DNA from: Nevskia sp.
GTDB taxonomy: Bacteria; Pseudomonadota; Gammaproteobacteria; Nevskiales; Nevskiaceae
DNA: 54,108 nt
Assembly: GCA_023229645.1 (NCBI GenBank)
Contig: JALNYU010000024.1
Coordinates: 1 to 54,108, forward strand
Direction: 5' to 3'
Shown one piece after another: positions 8,356-16,716 of this stretch. The position numbers were made by a program, and so were the translations under genes. Below the pieces are notes generated by a model. That model worked only from the letters and a program-made list of their open reading frames with translations. It was not told where the DNA came from and searched no databases. Position 1 is the first letter of the stretch; each line of letters opens with the position of its first letter.

Positions 8356-9252
8356 CTACAACAACCAAGACACCAGCGGCACGGTAATCATTGAGAGCAA
8401 GGTGCCAACGCTGACGACGAGGTTGGCCAGCGGCGGGTCGAGGTTGTGTTGTTCGGCGATGATGCCGGCGGTGACCATCGGCGCCATGGCGCATTGCAGG
8501 ATGCCGATGGCCACGGCGCTGCCGTGTAGGCCGAGAATGGCGGCGACGCCCGCGACCACCAGCGGGGCCAGCGCCATTTTCCAGGCGAGGCCGGTGGCGA
8601 GGCGCGTGATGTGGTCGCCGAAGCCACGCAGGCGCAGTTGCAGGCCGACGGAGAACAAGGCCAGCGGCGTTACGGTTTGGCCGAGGCGGTGCAATACCGC
8701 GTTGATTTCTTCTGGCAGCGTGCCAATTTGGCGTAGCAGCAGCGCGGCGAGAAACGCCAGAAATGGCGCAAACGAGAATAAGCGTTTGACGATGAGGCGC
8801 GGGTGCGGTGATTCGCCGGACCAAACCGCGGCGACGATAACCCCGCCAACGGACAACGCGCTGAACGTGCCGATTTGATCGGCGACCACGGCGGCGCCCA
8901 AGGCCTCTCGGCCGCGCAGCGCTTCAACCATCGCCAAACCCATGAACGAGGTATTGCCGAGGCCGCAGGTAAGAATCAGCGCGCCGATGCTGCCGCGGCT
9001 CCAGCCGAACGCGCGGCCGAGTAGCGAAAACAGTGGTACGGCGCCGAGAAAGACCAGCCAGGGCGCGACGGCGAGGTAGAGCAAATCCGAACTGAATTTC
9101 AGCTTCGGGATTTCGACCAGAACCAGCGCCGGCAGCGCCACTTCGATCACCCAGAAATTCAGCGCGGCCGGCGTGCCGGCGGGCAGGCGCGGATTGCGCG
9201 CCATAGCGACGCCGAGCCCAAGACACAAGGCCAGCAGGAGGATTGCGCTCAT
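8356..9252 (-). CDS. AEC-family (auxin efflux carrier-like) transporter
   Basis: The 298-residue, strongly hydrophobic protein has about ten predicted membrane segments in two halves. It carries features of the membrane-transport protein family (Mem_trans): an N-terminal FWVIEVALPALVLVEIPK segment, a central ILTCGLGNTSFMGLAMVEA and a C-terminal ILQCAMAPMVTAGIIAEQ. Bacterial members export or import small organic acids such as malate or malonate, but the substrate cannot be read from the sequence. The length is normal for the family. It stands alone: rhs lies behind it and a divergent sulfotransferase in front, so there is no operon to suggest a substrate. Confidence 0.85.
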   Translation of the reverse strand: MSAILLLALCLGLGVAMARNPRLPAGTPAALNFWVIEVALPALVLVEIPKLKFSSDLLYLAVAPWLVFLGAVPLFSLLGRAFGWSRGSIGALILTCGLGNTSFMGLAMVEALRGREALGAAVVADQIGTFSALSVGGVIVAAVWSGESPHPRLIVKRLFSFAPFLAFLAALLLRQIGTLPEEINAVLHRLGQTVTPLALFSVGLQLRLRGFGDHITRLATGLAWKMALAPLVVAGVAAILGLHGSAVAIGILQCAMAPMVTAGIIAEQHNLDPPLANLVVSVGTLLSMITVPLVSWLL

Positions 9253-9456
9253 CGCGAGGTGCGGCGGCCCGGCGGGCCGTCTCCAGTAGGAAGCGAGGGA
9301 ATTTGTATTGTATCGCGCTTTGCACCGGCCGCCGCCGGGCGCTCGGCATTACAAATCTTTACAAGGCGTGGGCGAATTGCAGCTTACGGATTGCTGTCAA
9401 CCAAATAAGCGACGAACTGTTGTTTATTTCGACACGGCAAACGGAGTATCGAGACT

Positions 9457-10416
9457 ATGGGCCAGCAATCGCGACCCGCGCCGCGGCGTGTGTTTATCGT
9501 CGGTTGTCCGCGCTCGGGGACAACCTTTCTGCAAAATTCGCTAGCGGCGCACCCGGCGGTGCTGTCGCTACCGGAAACCACCTATTTTGACCGTATCCTG
9601 AATAACGCCGGCCGTTGGATCGCCGGTGACGATACCGCCCCGACGCCGCGGCCGTTTGGCTTTGCCCGTGGCCGCACCCATCGCTGTGCACCTGGGGCGC
9701 TGCGCGAGTTGGCTGAACAACTGGGCGTCCCGGTGCCGCAGCGCCTTTGGCATTGGAGTATTCGCGGCTACGTTGACCATTTTGTCACGCTGCTGGACGC
9801 GGGTGCGGCGGCGCACGGGCGCAGCGCGTGGATTGAGAAATCGCCGATCCATATTGCGTTCATCGATACCATCGAGCGGCACGTGCCTGACGCGCTATTC
9901 GTACACGTGCTACGCAACGGTGAGGATGTGATCGCGTCGATTGTTGACGCCGGCCTGCGTTACAACGCGTTTGACCGCGCCCGGGGCTTTAATCAATGGA
10001 TTCCACATTGGGTAAATTATTGGAATCGCGCGATGGACACGCACTTAAAGCATGCCGGCCGGGCGCGGCATTGTTTTGTTTGTCAGGAAGATCTGGTCGA
10101 GAATTTCCGCGACGAAAACCGCCGCCTGCAGCGCTTTTTGGGGCTAGATCCCACAGCTCGCGGCCACCAAGCGGCTTTAGCGGTCAGCAATACCGAGATC
10201 GAGCCCTGGAAAACTGATGCGGTGAGCGGCACGCCAAAAACGCCGGAGCGGAAGTTCGAAGCCCTGTTTGGCCCGCAGCTACAGCGTTGGCTACGCGGGC
10301 AGCTGCGGCGTTACGAGCCGATCCGCGCCCAGTTGGCGCAGGCCCAGGGCCTGCCGCTAAAAGTCAGGCCGCCGTTGGCTTTATCGCGCAACAACGGCTT
10401 AATTCTCCGGCGCTAG
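9457..10416 (+). CDS. Sulfotransferase family protein
   Basis: The 319-residue cytosolic protein begins with RRVFIVGCPRSGTTFLQNSL, the 5'-phosphosulfate-binding loop of PAPS-dependent sulfotransferases. It also has a second family motif, FVHVLRNGEDVIASIVDAGL, which corresponds to the 3'-phosphate-binding region. Members move a sulfo group from PAPS to a hydroxyl or amino group of a carbohydrate, lipid or small molecule; the acceptor here is unknown. The gene overlaps the end of the convergent FAD oxidase gene by 18 bases. No PAPS synthesis genes are nearby. It could serve envelope polysaccharide modification, given the acylation operon close by, but that link is only positional. Confidence 0.82.
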   Translation: MGQQSRPAPRRVFIVGCPRSGTTFLQNSLAAHPAVLSLPETTYFDRILNNAGRWIAGDDTAPTPRPFGFARGRTHRCAPGALRELAEQLGVPVPQRLWHWSIRGYVDHFVTLLDAGAAAHGRSAWIEKSPIHIAFIDTIERHVPDALFVHVLRNGEDVIASIVDAGLRYNAFDRARGFNQWIPHWVNYWNRAMDTHLKHAGRARHCFVCQEDLVENFRDENRRLQRFLGLDPTARGHQAALAVSNTEIEPWKTDAVSGTPKTPERKFEALFGPQLQRWLRGQLRRYEPIRAQLAQAQGLPLKVRPPLALSRNNGLILRR

Positions 10417-11931
10417 AACCAAGCCGAAACTCCGCGGGTTCAGCACGCCGTGCGGGTCGTGCTGGTGCTTAGCGGCATCCAGCGCGGCGCGTACTGCGGC
10501 CGGCGCGCGCTGCTGAAATTCCTCGCCCCATTTGGTGCCGACGCCGTGCTCGGCGCTGAATGTGCCGCCGAAATTCTGCGTGACATCGAACACCCGCTTG
10601 ACCAAGGCTTTGGCCTGCGGCGCTACCGGCTGCTCGGCGCTACCGAGTATGTGCAAATGCGCACCACCGACGCCGGCATGTCCGAACGCAACCAGCGCCA
10701 CACCAGGGAACGCGCGGTTAAGGTCGGCCTCAAGCTCGGCGAGGTAGTCGCCAAACACGGCGACCGGCGTTGCGGTATCAAAACTCAAGCGGCCGCCGCC
10801 AAGCGCGCGCATGCGGGCGTTGCTGGCTTCGGTAATCGAATGGCGGATTTCCTTCAACGCCTTCAACGGCGCGTAGCCGATCTCGGCTTCGGGCAGCGCG
10901 AGGCCTTCCGCCAAGAATTCGTAGAGGCGACCGGCGAGGTCGCTATCGGCATCGCGCGCTTTCACTTGCAACAGCAGGTAATACGGCGCGTTGTGCTCGG
11001 CGAGCGGCGAGCGGAACGCTTCGCCACGCAGCTGCCGCACCAATTGCAGCGCTGCCAGCGAAATGAATTCGAATTCTTCGACATTGCCGCCGAATTCGGC
11101 GCGTGCGGCGCCGAGTATGCGCATTGCCGCCGGCATGTCCGCGACCGGAATCAGCACCGCTTCGCGTTGCGCCGGAATGGGATAAACCCGCAGCTCGACG
11201 TGCGTAATGACGCCGAGCACGCCCTGCGTGCCGATCAAACCCCAGTCCGGCTGCGGCGCTGCGGAGTTGATCGCCAGTTGATCCGGCGCAACGGCTTGCC
11301 ACGTTGGTGCTGCGCTATCCATCGGCACGCCGCTAGCGCTGTAGCCATACGCGTGTAGCGCCAGATGCGCCGCCGTGCCGTAGCACACCGCATTGGCACC
11401 GGCCGAGGCGTTGGCGACGCAACCGCCGACTGTCGCCGCGCTGCTGGAGCCCATTTCCATCGGCCACATCAGCGCCAGCGGTTCGAGAATTTGATTGACG
11501 GCGTCCACCGCCATGCCGGCCTGCACCGTCAGCGCGGCGCCCTCGCACGCGGGTGCGCCCTGCCCCTGCCACCAAGCGGCCAAACACGCGGCGTGAACGT
11601 CCGCCGTGCTGCGCGCGGCAAACGTAAAGCTGCGGCCATCGGCGAGCGTAAACGCCATGGGTTGATCGAGCCGCTCCAGCGACAACACCACCTCGCCTTC
11701 CGGCCGCTGCGCTTCGACCAAGCCGGTGCGGCCGGCGCTGATGACGACCGGAACCGCGTTGGCACTGCACAGCTGCAGCAATTCACCGACTTCCGCTTCG
11801 TCCTGCGGCAGCAGCAAAGCGCTGGCGCGGCCGGGCTCGCCGCGTTCGGGAATTTCGTAACGCTTCAGCCGTTCGGGATCGACATAACAATGGGGCCCGA
11901 GGCGCGCGAGCACGCTGGCAGATGGAGTCAT
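10399..11931 (-). CDS. FAD-binding oxidase of the GlcD/D-2-hydroxyacid dehydrogenase type
   Basis: This 510-residue protein has a FAD-binding PCMH domain in the N-terminal half (VVISAGRTGLVEAQ in place of the usual Gly-rich GGGTGL loop, and GTQGVLGVITHVELRVYP). A C-terminal FAD-linked oxidase domain has HAGVGGAHLHILG and SAEHGVGTKW, the metal/substrate and flavin-contacting motifs of the GlcD, D-lactate and D-2-hydroxyglutarate dehydrogenase group. It would oxidise a 2-hydroxy acid to the 2-oxo acid; the substrate is not determined. I start it at ATG 11931 (MTPSASVLARLG) since the extra upstream residues are not family-like. It follows the M20 peptidase gene after 51 bases and may share its transcript. 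Confidence 0.8.
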   Translation of the reverse strand: MTPSASVLARLGPHCYVDPERLKRYEIPERGEPGRASALLLPQDEAEVGELLQLCSANAVPVVISAGRTGLVEAQRPEGEVVLSLERLDQPMAFTLADGRSFTFAARSTADVHAACLAAWWQGQGAPACEGAALTVQAGMAVDAVNQILEPLALMWPMEMGSSSAATVGGCVANASAGANAVCYGTAAHLALHAYGYSASGVPMDSAAPTWQAVAPDQLAINSAAPQPDWGLIGTQGVLGVITHVELRVYPIPAQREAVLIPVADMPAAMRILGAARAEFGGNVEEFEFISLAALQLVRQLRGEAFRSPLAEHNAPYYLLLQVKARDADSDLAGRLYEFLAEGLALPEAEIGYAPLKALKEIRHSITEASNARMRALGGGRLSFDTATPVAVFGDYLAELEADLNRAFPGVALVAFGHAGVGGAHLHILGSAEQPVAPQAKALVKRVFDVTQNFGGTFSAEHGVGTKWGEEFQQRAPAAVRAALDAAKHQHDPHGVLNPRSFGLVLAPEN

Positions 11932-11982
11932 TGCATCTCTACGGTCTATCGACAGGGGCAATAGTGTATCGGCTGCGCCGGC

Positions 11983-13443
11983 TCAGCTATTCAGGTTTTG
12001 CAGCAAGCGCACGTAAAACCGGACGATATTGGCGTAATCGGCGATTGCGATGCGCTCGTTACTGCCGTGTATGCGTGGCAAATCTTCCGGCGTCAGCGGC
12101 GTCGGCACGAAGTTATAGCGGCGCTCGAAAACGCCGTTGTAGTTACGCAGATCGGTGGTGCCGATGACGATGCCGGACGACACCACGGCGTTCGGGAAGA
12201 CCTCGTTTACGCTGCGCTCTAGCAGCGCAAACGCTGCCGAGCGGGTGTCGGAAACTGGTGACGCCTCGTTGCCGGCCTCGCCTTCATGGGCGATTTCGAT
12301 CTGCGGGTCGGCGACGACATCGCGAATATGGTGTTCAACCGCCGCCAAGGTATCGCCGGGCAACAGTCGGAAATTAACAACCGCCGACGCTTCGCTCGGC
12401 AGCACGTTGTCTTTGATGCCGGCGCGCAGCATCGTCGGCGCTGTCGTCGTACGCAGCAGCGCATCGCTGACCGGCGCCTTGCCCAGCTCGTGGATCAGCA
12501 GCGGCGCGAATAGCCAGCGGTTGGCCACCGCCACTTTCAGCAGCAACGGCATTTCCGGCGCGAGGCGATCGAGCATATCGGTGGTCGGCGGCGCCAACCG
12601 CGCCGGCATCGGCTGTTCCTGCAAGCGCGCGACGGCACGGGCGACTGCGCCAACGGCGGTGGTCCGCGGCGGCATCGAGGAGTGCCCGCCACTAGCGCGC
12701 GCCGTGAGCCGGAACGAGGCATAGCCTTTTTCCGCCGCCATGATCGAGGCCACCGGCCGGCTGATGCCGGGGAACACGCCGTTGGTGATCACGCCGCCCT
12801 CATCGAGCGCGAATTCGGCTTTAACGCCGCGTTCTTTCAACAGCGCTGCGATTTTCGCCGCGCCTTGCTCGCCGCCGATTTCTTCGTCGTGACCGAACGC
12901 GAAATACAGCGTGCGCTGCGGTTGAAAGCCGCTTGCGACGAGAATCTCCAGCGCTTCCTGCCACGCAAGTACGCTGGCTTTGTCGTCGATCGTGCCGCGG
13001 CCCCAGACATAACCATCGGCGATGTCGCCGGAAAACGGCGCGTGCGTCCACAGCCCTTCGCTGCCCGGCTCGATCGGCACCACGTCTAAATGCGCCAGAA
13101 ACAGCAGCGGCGGCGCGGCCAGATCGCGGCCCGGCCAGGTGTACAGCAGGCTGTGTTCGTTCACGACTTCGCGCTGCAAAGTCGCGTGCAGCCGCGGGAA
13201 CTGGATCTGCAGATAGTCGGCCAATGCCTCAAGGCGCGTGAGATCGATCGCACTGCGGTCGCTGTACGAGATCGTTGGAATCTGCACCGCGCCAGCCAAG
13301 CGCTGCGCCGCCGCAGCTTCATCAACCGGCGCCAGCGCCGCTGCACTCGGTGCCGTTTTTTTACGCTGTAGCTGGGCAGTGTTGTACGCAAGCACCGCAG
13401 CCAATACGAGGACAAGAAACAGCACCAGCTTTATGACGCGCAT
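11983..13443 (-). CDS. Membrane-anchored M20-family metallopeptidase
   Basis: The 486-residue protein starts at ATG 13443 with a hydrophobic anchor (RVIKLVLFLVLVLAAVLAYN), so the catalytic part is probably periplasmic. M20 di-zinc motifs are complete: the HLDVVP histidine, the aspartate and following DK in GRGTIDDKAS, the glutamate pair in GHDEEIGGEQ, and GGHSSMPPRTT in the dimerisation domain. The closest overall type is carboxypeptidase S/PM20D1, which hydrolyse dipeptides or N-acyl amino acids. The open frame extends 78 codons further upstream, but that part has no family resemblance and overlaps the next gene. It lies 70 bases behind the acylation operon; a role in recycling aminoacyl products is conceivable but not shown. 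Confidence 0.83.
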   Translation of the reverse strand: MRVIKLVLFLVLVLAAVLAYNTAQLQRKKTAPSAAALAPVDEAAAAQRLAGAVQIPTISYSDRSAIDLTRLEALADYLQIQFPRLHATLQREVVNEHSLLYTWPGRDLAAPPLLFLAHLDVVPIEPGSEGLWTHAPFSGDIADGYVWGRGTIDDKASVLAWQEALEILVASGFQPQRTLYFAFGHDEEIGGEQGAAKIAALLKERGVKAEFALDEGGVITNGVFPGISRPVASIMAAEKGYASFRLTARASGGHSSMPPRTTAVGAVARAVARLQEQPMPARLAPPTTDMLDRLAPEMPLLLKVAVANRWLFAPLLIHELGKAPVSDALLRTTTAPTMLRAGIKDNVLPSEASAVVNFRLLPGDTLAAVEHHIRDVVADPQIEIAHEGEAGNEASPVSDTRSAAFALLERSVNEVFPNAVVSSGIVIGTTDLRNYNGVFERRYNFVPTPLTPEDLPRIHGSNERIAIADYANIVRFYVRLLQNLNS

Positions 13444-13513
13444 TGCGGCAGCCTCACGACTGTGAATTCGTCCCAGCATCGTACGCGGCCGGCCGCACCG
13501 CAAGCGCTGGGCT

Positions 13514-15448
13514 TCAGTCCACCCGCGTGTGATGGGTGAAGTGCAGGCGCTCGCCGCGCAATAGCGCAATCGCCGCCGCCAGCAAATCCGGCAGGCCACC
13601 GTTGCCGCTGAGGATCCAAGTCTGTGACTCCAGCTGCGCGCCGAGCCCGGCGCAGGCGGCAAAAAATGCGCCGGCATTGCAGCGGGCGCAGCCCTCGCCG
13701 AGCGGGAATTCGAAGTGGCCGGTTACGCCGTTGGCGTCATCACTTTCGGCGTTGTAGGCCAACGTCGCGAGCGCGGCGAGCAGCGTGTCGTCGCCTTCGC
13801 CGCCGGCCAAGCCGAGCGCGAGGTGGCCCGGCTGCGGCGGCGCGGAATCGTTTTGCACATGGAGTTTGAACAGCTGCGCTGAGTTTTCGGCGCCGAAATG
13901 AACATTGACGCCGGCCGCGGCGGCGGCAAATCCGGCGAGCCACAGCAAGGGTTCGGTGCTGGCGGCGATGGCGATCCAGTCGTCGGCGCCGACGCCCCGA
14001 GCGCGCAAAAATGCCGGAATACGACGGGCAAAGTCGGCGAGATCGGCGCCGCTCAGCGCCGTACCGTCGTCGAGTATCAGAATCGCGTTGTCGTTGCCCT
14101 GCAGCCGGAGCGCCAGCATCGATAACGCGGTGTCATCGTCATCGGAAAACTGGTTCGCGTGAAAGCGCTGCAGCGCGTGCGCCGCGGCGCTGATCGGCGC
14201 GGCAAACAATAACTCGTGTTCGCACAACTCAGCCAGCGTCGCGGCCAGCACAGCAGCTTGGCTCGGCGCCGCAGCCAGCAGTTCCGCCTGCGTGGCGCCG
14301 GCCAAGCTCAGCAGGATCAGCAGCAGCTTGGCATCGTCCAACGGATAGGCGCCGTGCGGCAGGCGCGCGGCATAAACCGGATGGCGCAGGAGCAGGTGCT
14401 CAACCGCGCCGCCGTGCAAAGCCGGCACCACTTTGGCGTTGTGGCGGCCGAGATTGAACTTGAACAACGGGTTGACCACATAGCGCCACGCCGGCCCTGG
14501 CGGCGCAAGCGGAATCGGCGCCGCAACGGGCGGCAAGATGGCCGCGAGCGCGTTGTAATGCGCGGTTTCGCAGTCGTCGGCGAGCACGGCGATCTCAGGG
14601 CCATCGAACAGCGTGGCTTCGCTGAACACATAGCCATGCCGTGTGCCGTCGGCGCAAATGCGGTCGAGCCAGGCGCGGTAATACCGGCCGTGCGCCTGAT
14701 GGCAGCCGCGCTCGAAAAAGGGTTCCGGTTCGCTATTGCTCAAATGCAGATGGGCGTGAATCAGCGCGCCGTCTTTACGGGTCACGCGTTGGCATTCGCT
14801 GGCAAACGGATACAGGCTGTAGCGGTGCAGCGAGTCCAAGGCGTAGAGCAAGGCGAAGGCGTTATCCCGGAACGGCAGCGGCCGTTCGGGATGGCTAAAG
14901 ATCACATCGAGATTCGGCGCCCGCTGCCCCGTGCCCAACAGATGCCGATAGCCGCGGTAGGCCATGACGCTGGAATTGCCTTCCCAGATCGACACAATGC
15001 GCTGCGCCGGCAGCAGGCCGGCCAGCCACTCGCCGCTCCAGCCGGTGCGCGCCCAGGTATCGAGCACGTAGTCACCATCGCGTAGCAACGGTGTGACATG
15101 CGGCAGCAGCGGCAACAGCACGCGCGTCGATTCGTTGAACGGATGAAACGCGGCGTAGGGTTCGAGCACATCCCGGGCGCGCTTTTCGTGTCGATAGCTA
15201 TCAAAGCTCTCAGTGCTGCCGTAGAGCGCCGCGGCGAGTTCCCGCAAAGCCTCCGGCGTCGCCAGCGCGGCGTCGAGCAGCGGCTCGGTGAACAGCACGA
15301 AACTCTCGATGATGGGAATCACGACCGCGCAGCTCGGGCAGCGCAGAAATCCGCTCAGAATGCGGTCGTCCAATTCGGCATGACTAACCGCCTCGTAACT
15401 GCAGCGGCAGCTCGGGCAGGCCAGCAGGTTTAGCGTCGATTTATGCAT
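13514..15448 (-). CDS. Trm112-like/SAM-methyltransferase/AMP-ligase-like fusion protein
   Basis: This 644-residue protein combines three parts. Residues 1-55 are a Trm112-like zinc ribbon (LLACPSCRCSY and LRCPSCAVVIPI, cysteines 11, 14, 37 and 40). Residues of about 100-300 look like a class I methyltransferase: DYVLDTWARTGWSGEWLAGL as motif I region, then the RPLPFRDNAFALLYALDSLHRY stretch and VTRKDGALIHAHLHL, as in Methyltransf_11 proteins. Residues of about 390-644 resemble the N-terminal half of an acyl-adenylating enzyme (GNDNAILILDDGTALSGADL, GADDWIAIAASTEPLLWLAG) but lack the Ser/Thr/Gly-rich ATP loop, so that part is probably non-catalytic. It starts 6 bases after the microprotein and is the last gene of the Dlt-like operon proper. 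Function unknown; it might modify the acyl donor, the carrier-bound group or the target. Confidence 0.65.
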   Translation of the reverse strand: MHKSTLNLLACPSCRCSYEAVSHAELDDRILSGFLRCPSCAVVIPIIESFVLFTEPLLDAALATPEALRELAAALYGSTESFDSYRHEKRARDVLEPYAAFHPFNESTRVLLPLLPHVTPLLRDGDYVLDTWARTGWSGEWLAGLLPAQRIVSIWEGNSSVMAYRGYRHLLGTGQRAPNLDVIFSHPERPLPFRDNAFALLYALDSLHRYSLYPFASECQRVTRKDGALIHAHLHLSNSEPEPFFERGCHQAHGRYYRAWLDRICADGTRHGYVFSEATLFDGPEIAVLADDCETAHYNALAAILPPVAAPIPLAPPGPAWRYVVNPLFKFNLGRHNAKVVPALHGGAVEHLLLRHPVYAARLPHGAYPLDDAKLLLILLSLAGATQAELLAAAPSQAAVLAATLAELCEHELLFAAPISAAAHALQRFHANQFSDDDDTALSMLALRLQGNDNAILILDDGTALSGADLADFARRIPAFLRARGVGADDWIAIAASTEPLLWLAGFAAAAAGVNVHFGAENSAQLFKLHVQNDSAPPQPGHLALGLAGGEGDDTLLAALATLAYNAESDDANGVTGHFEFPLGEGCARCNAGAFFAACAGLGAQLESQTWILSGNGGLPDLLAAAIALLRGERLHFTHHTRVD

Positions 15449-15454
15449 GCGGCG

Positions 15455-15592
15455 TCATCGGTGCATGTAGTAAAAGCCGGCCGGCTGACGATCGAAGAAG
15501 TAGTAGACCAGTAGCAGCAAAGCCGCGTACCAAACCGCATAAAGCGCGTGCACCAGTGGCCGCGGTAAATGTGCGCAAAGCAAGGTGTACAC
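15455..15592 (-). CDS. DltX-like transmembrane microprotein (45 aa)
   Basis: A GTG at 15592, two bases after the MBOAT stop and with GGAGG well placed in front, opens a 45-residue frame that ends 6 bases before the next gene. The product has a short N-terminal part with Arg and His, one hydrophobic span (about residues 14-33, HALYAVWYAALLLLVYYFF), a short polar linker and the C-terminus GFYYMHR. DltX of the D-alanylation pathway is a similar-sized single-span protein. It lies beside DltB/DltD and its extracytoplasmic C-terminal hexapeptide (FIYNEF type) carries the acyl group on a tyrosine. Here the last six residues FYYMHR put an F and a Y at the same positions 1 and 3. Size, topology, operon position and motif agree; the homology is inferred, not shown by alignment statistics. 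Confidence 0.7.
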   Translation of the reverse strand: MYTLLCAHLPRPLVHALYAVWYAALLLLVYYFFDRQPAGFYYMHR

Positions 15593-15594
15593 CG

Positions 15595-16716
15595 TCAGCC
15601 TCCAGTGAGCCAGTGTTGTACGGCGGTGGTGACATAAAAACTGAACAGCACGAAATGCAGCGTCAGCGCCGTTGCCAATGTACGCCAGAGTGCGGCTGTG
15701 ACGCCGGTCAGTGCGTCGAGGCTGGCGCCGTAGCGGGCATCGAAGGCGCGAAAGATCACGATGCCGGCGCCGTGGTACGCGCCCCACAGCACGTAGCGTA
15801 AGGATAGCTCGTGCCAGAGCCCGAGTACGACCATCGACGACACCACGGCGGCGCCTTGGCTGCGCGTCAGCGACAACACCGGCGTGAACACGTAGTCCCG
15901 GCACCAGGATGATAACGAGCGGTGCCAGCGCTGCCAGAAATCGCTGATATTTCTAGCGATAAACGGCTGGTCGAAATTCTCGCGGACGCGGAAGCCGGCC
16001 AGCGCTGCGAAGCCGACGGCGACGTCGCTATAACCGCTGAACAAGATGTAGAGCTTCAGCCAAAACTGCAGCGCATCGCTGTAGAAATGGCCGATGCCCG
16101 CGCCCGCCAGCGCTTCGAATTGCGCCGGCAAAACTTCGGCGAGCAGGTAGTTGCCGAGCACGACAATCTTGACTAAGCCGTACAGCACGCGCGCGCAGCC
16201 AGCCGAGAACAGCGCTGGGTCCCAGCGCTTGCGGCGGAGATCGCGCAGATATTCGTCGAAGCGGTGGATCGGGCCGGTTGAGAGCAAGCTCGGCATGAAC
16301 AGATAGCCGAGATATTCATCAAACGAATGGCCGCGCAAATTGCCTTTGTAGCCTTCGAATTGATAGTGGATGAGGCGCAGCGCGTAAAACGCGAGGCCAA
16401 ACGGCAGCACGACGTGGCCGCCGATCCCTTTTGCAGCGGGCGCTGCGGCGAGCATGAAGCTGATCAGTGTCGCTGCGATCACGACGACCGCCGCGACCAA
16501 GGCCGCTCGGCTATTACCGGTACGGCGATGCAGCAGATAACTCAGCCCAGCGCCGACACCAAGCAAACACGCGGAAAGTGGAGACAGCAGCAACAGCAGC
16601 GCTGCGCCGACCGCCGCAATTAACCGCGGCTGCCAGCGCGGCGGCGGCAACCAAGCCGCGAGCACCGCGGTGGCGGACGAGAACAGCACCGCCAGCAAGA
16701 CTTGTTTTTCGGTCAT
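15595..16716 (-). CDS. DltB-like membrane-bound O-acyltransferase (MBOAT)
   Basis: The 373-residue polytopic protein has the MBOAT core: LPFGLAFYALRLIHYQFEGYKG, FMPSLLSTGPIHRFDEY, LYILFSGYSDVAVGFAAL, FIARNISDFWQRWHRSLSSW, then GLWHELSLRYVLWGAYHG. The family histidines sit in WHE (near residue 302) and YHG (near 315). These proteins take an acyl group from a cytoplasmic thioester carrier and move it across the membrane. The start is ATG 16716, overlapping the stop of the upstream gene as ATGA, which implies translational coupling. The C-terminus (VQHWLTGG) has no fused acyl-shuttle motif, consistent with the motif being supplied by the microprotein encoded two bases downstream. Confidence 0.88.
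   Translation of the reverse strand: MTEKQVLLAVLFSSATAVLAAWLPPPRWQPRLIAAVGAALLLLLSPLSACLLGVGAGLSYLLHRRTGNSRAALVAAVVVIAATLISFMLAAAPAAKGIGGHVVLPFGLAFYALRLIHYQFEGYKGNLRGHSFDEYLGYLFMPSLLSTGPIHRFDEYLRDLRRKRWDPALFSAGCARVLYGLVKIVVLGNYLLAEVLPAQFEALAGAGIGHFYSDALQFWLKLYILFSGYSDVAVGFAALAGFRVRENFDQPFIARNISDFWQRWHRSLSSWCRDYVFTPVLSLTRSQGAAVVSSMVVLGLWHELSLRYVLWGAYHGAGIVIFRAFDARYGASLDALTGVTAALWRTLATALTLHFVLFSFYVTTAVQHWLTGG

Noticed and set aside
13444..13677. N-terminal extension of the M20 peptidase frame
   Set aside because: The extra 78 residues are Arg/Cys-rich, overlap the preceding gene and lack family similarity; the anchor segment begins right after ATG 13443.
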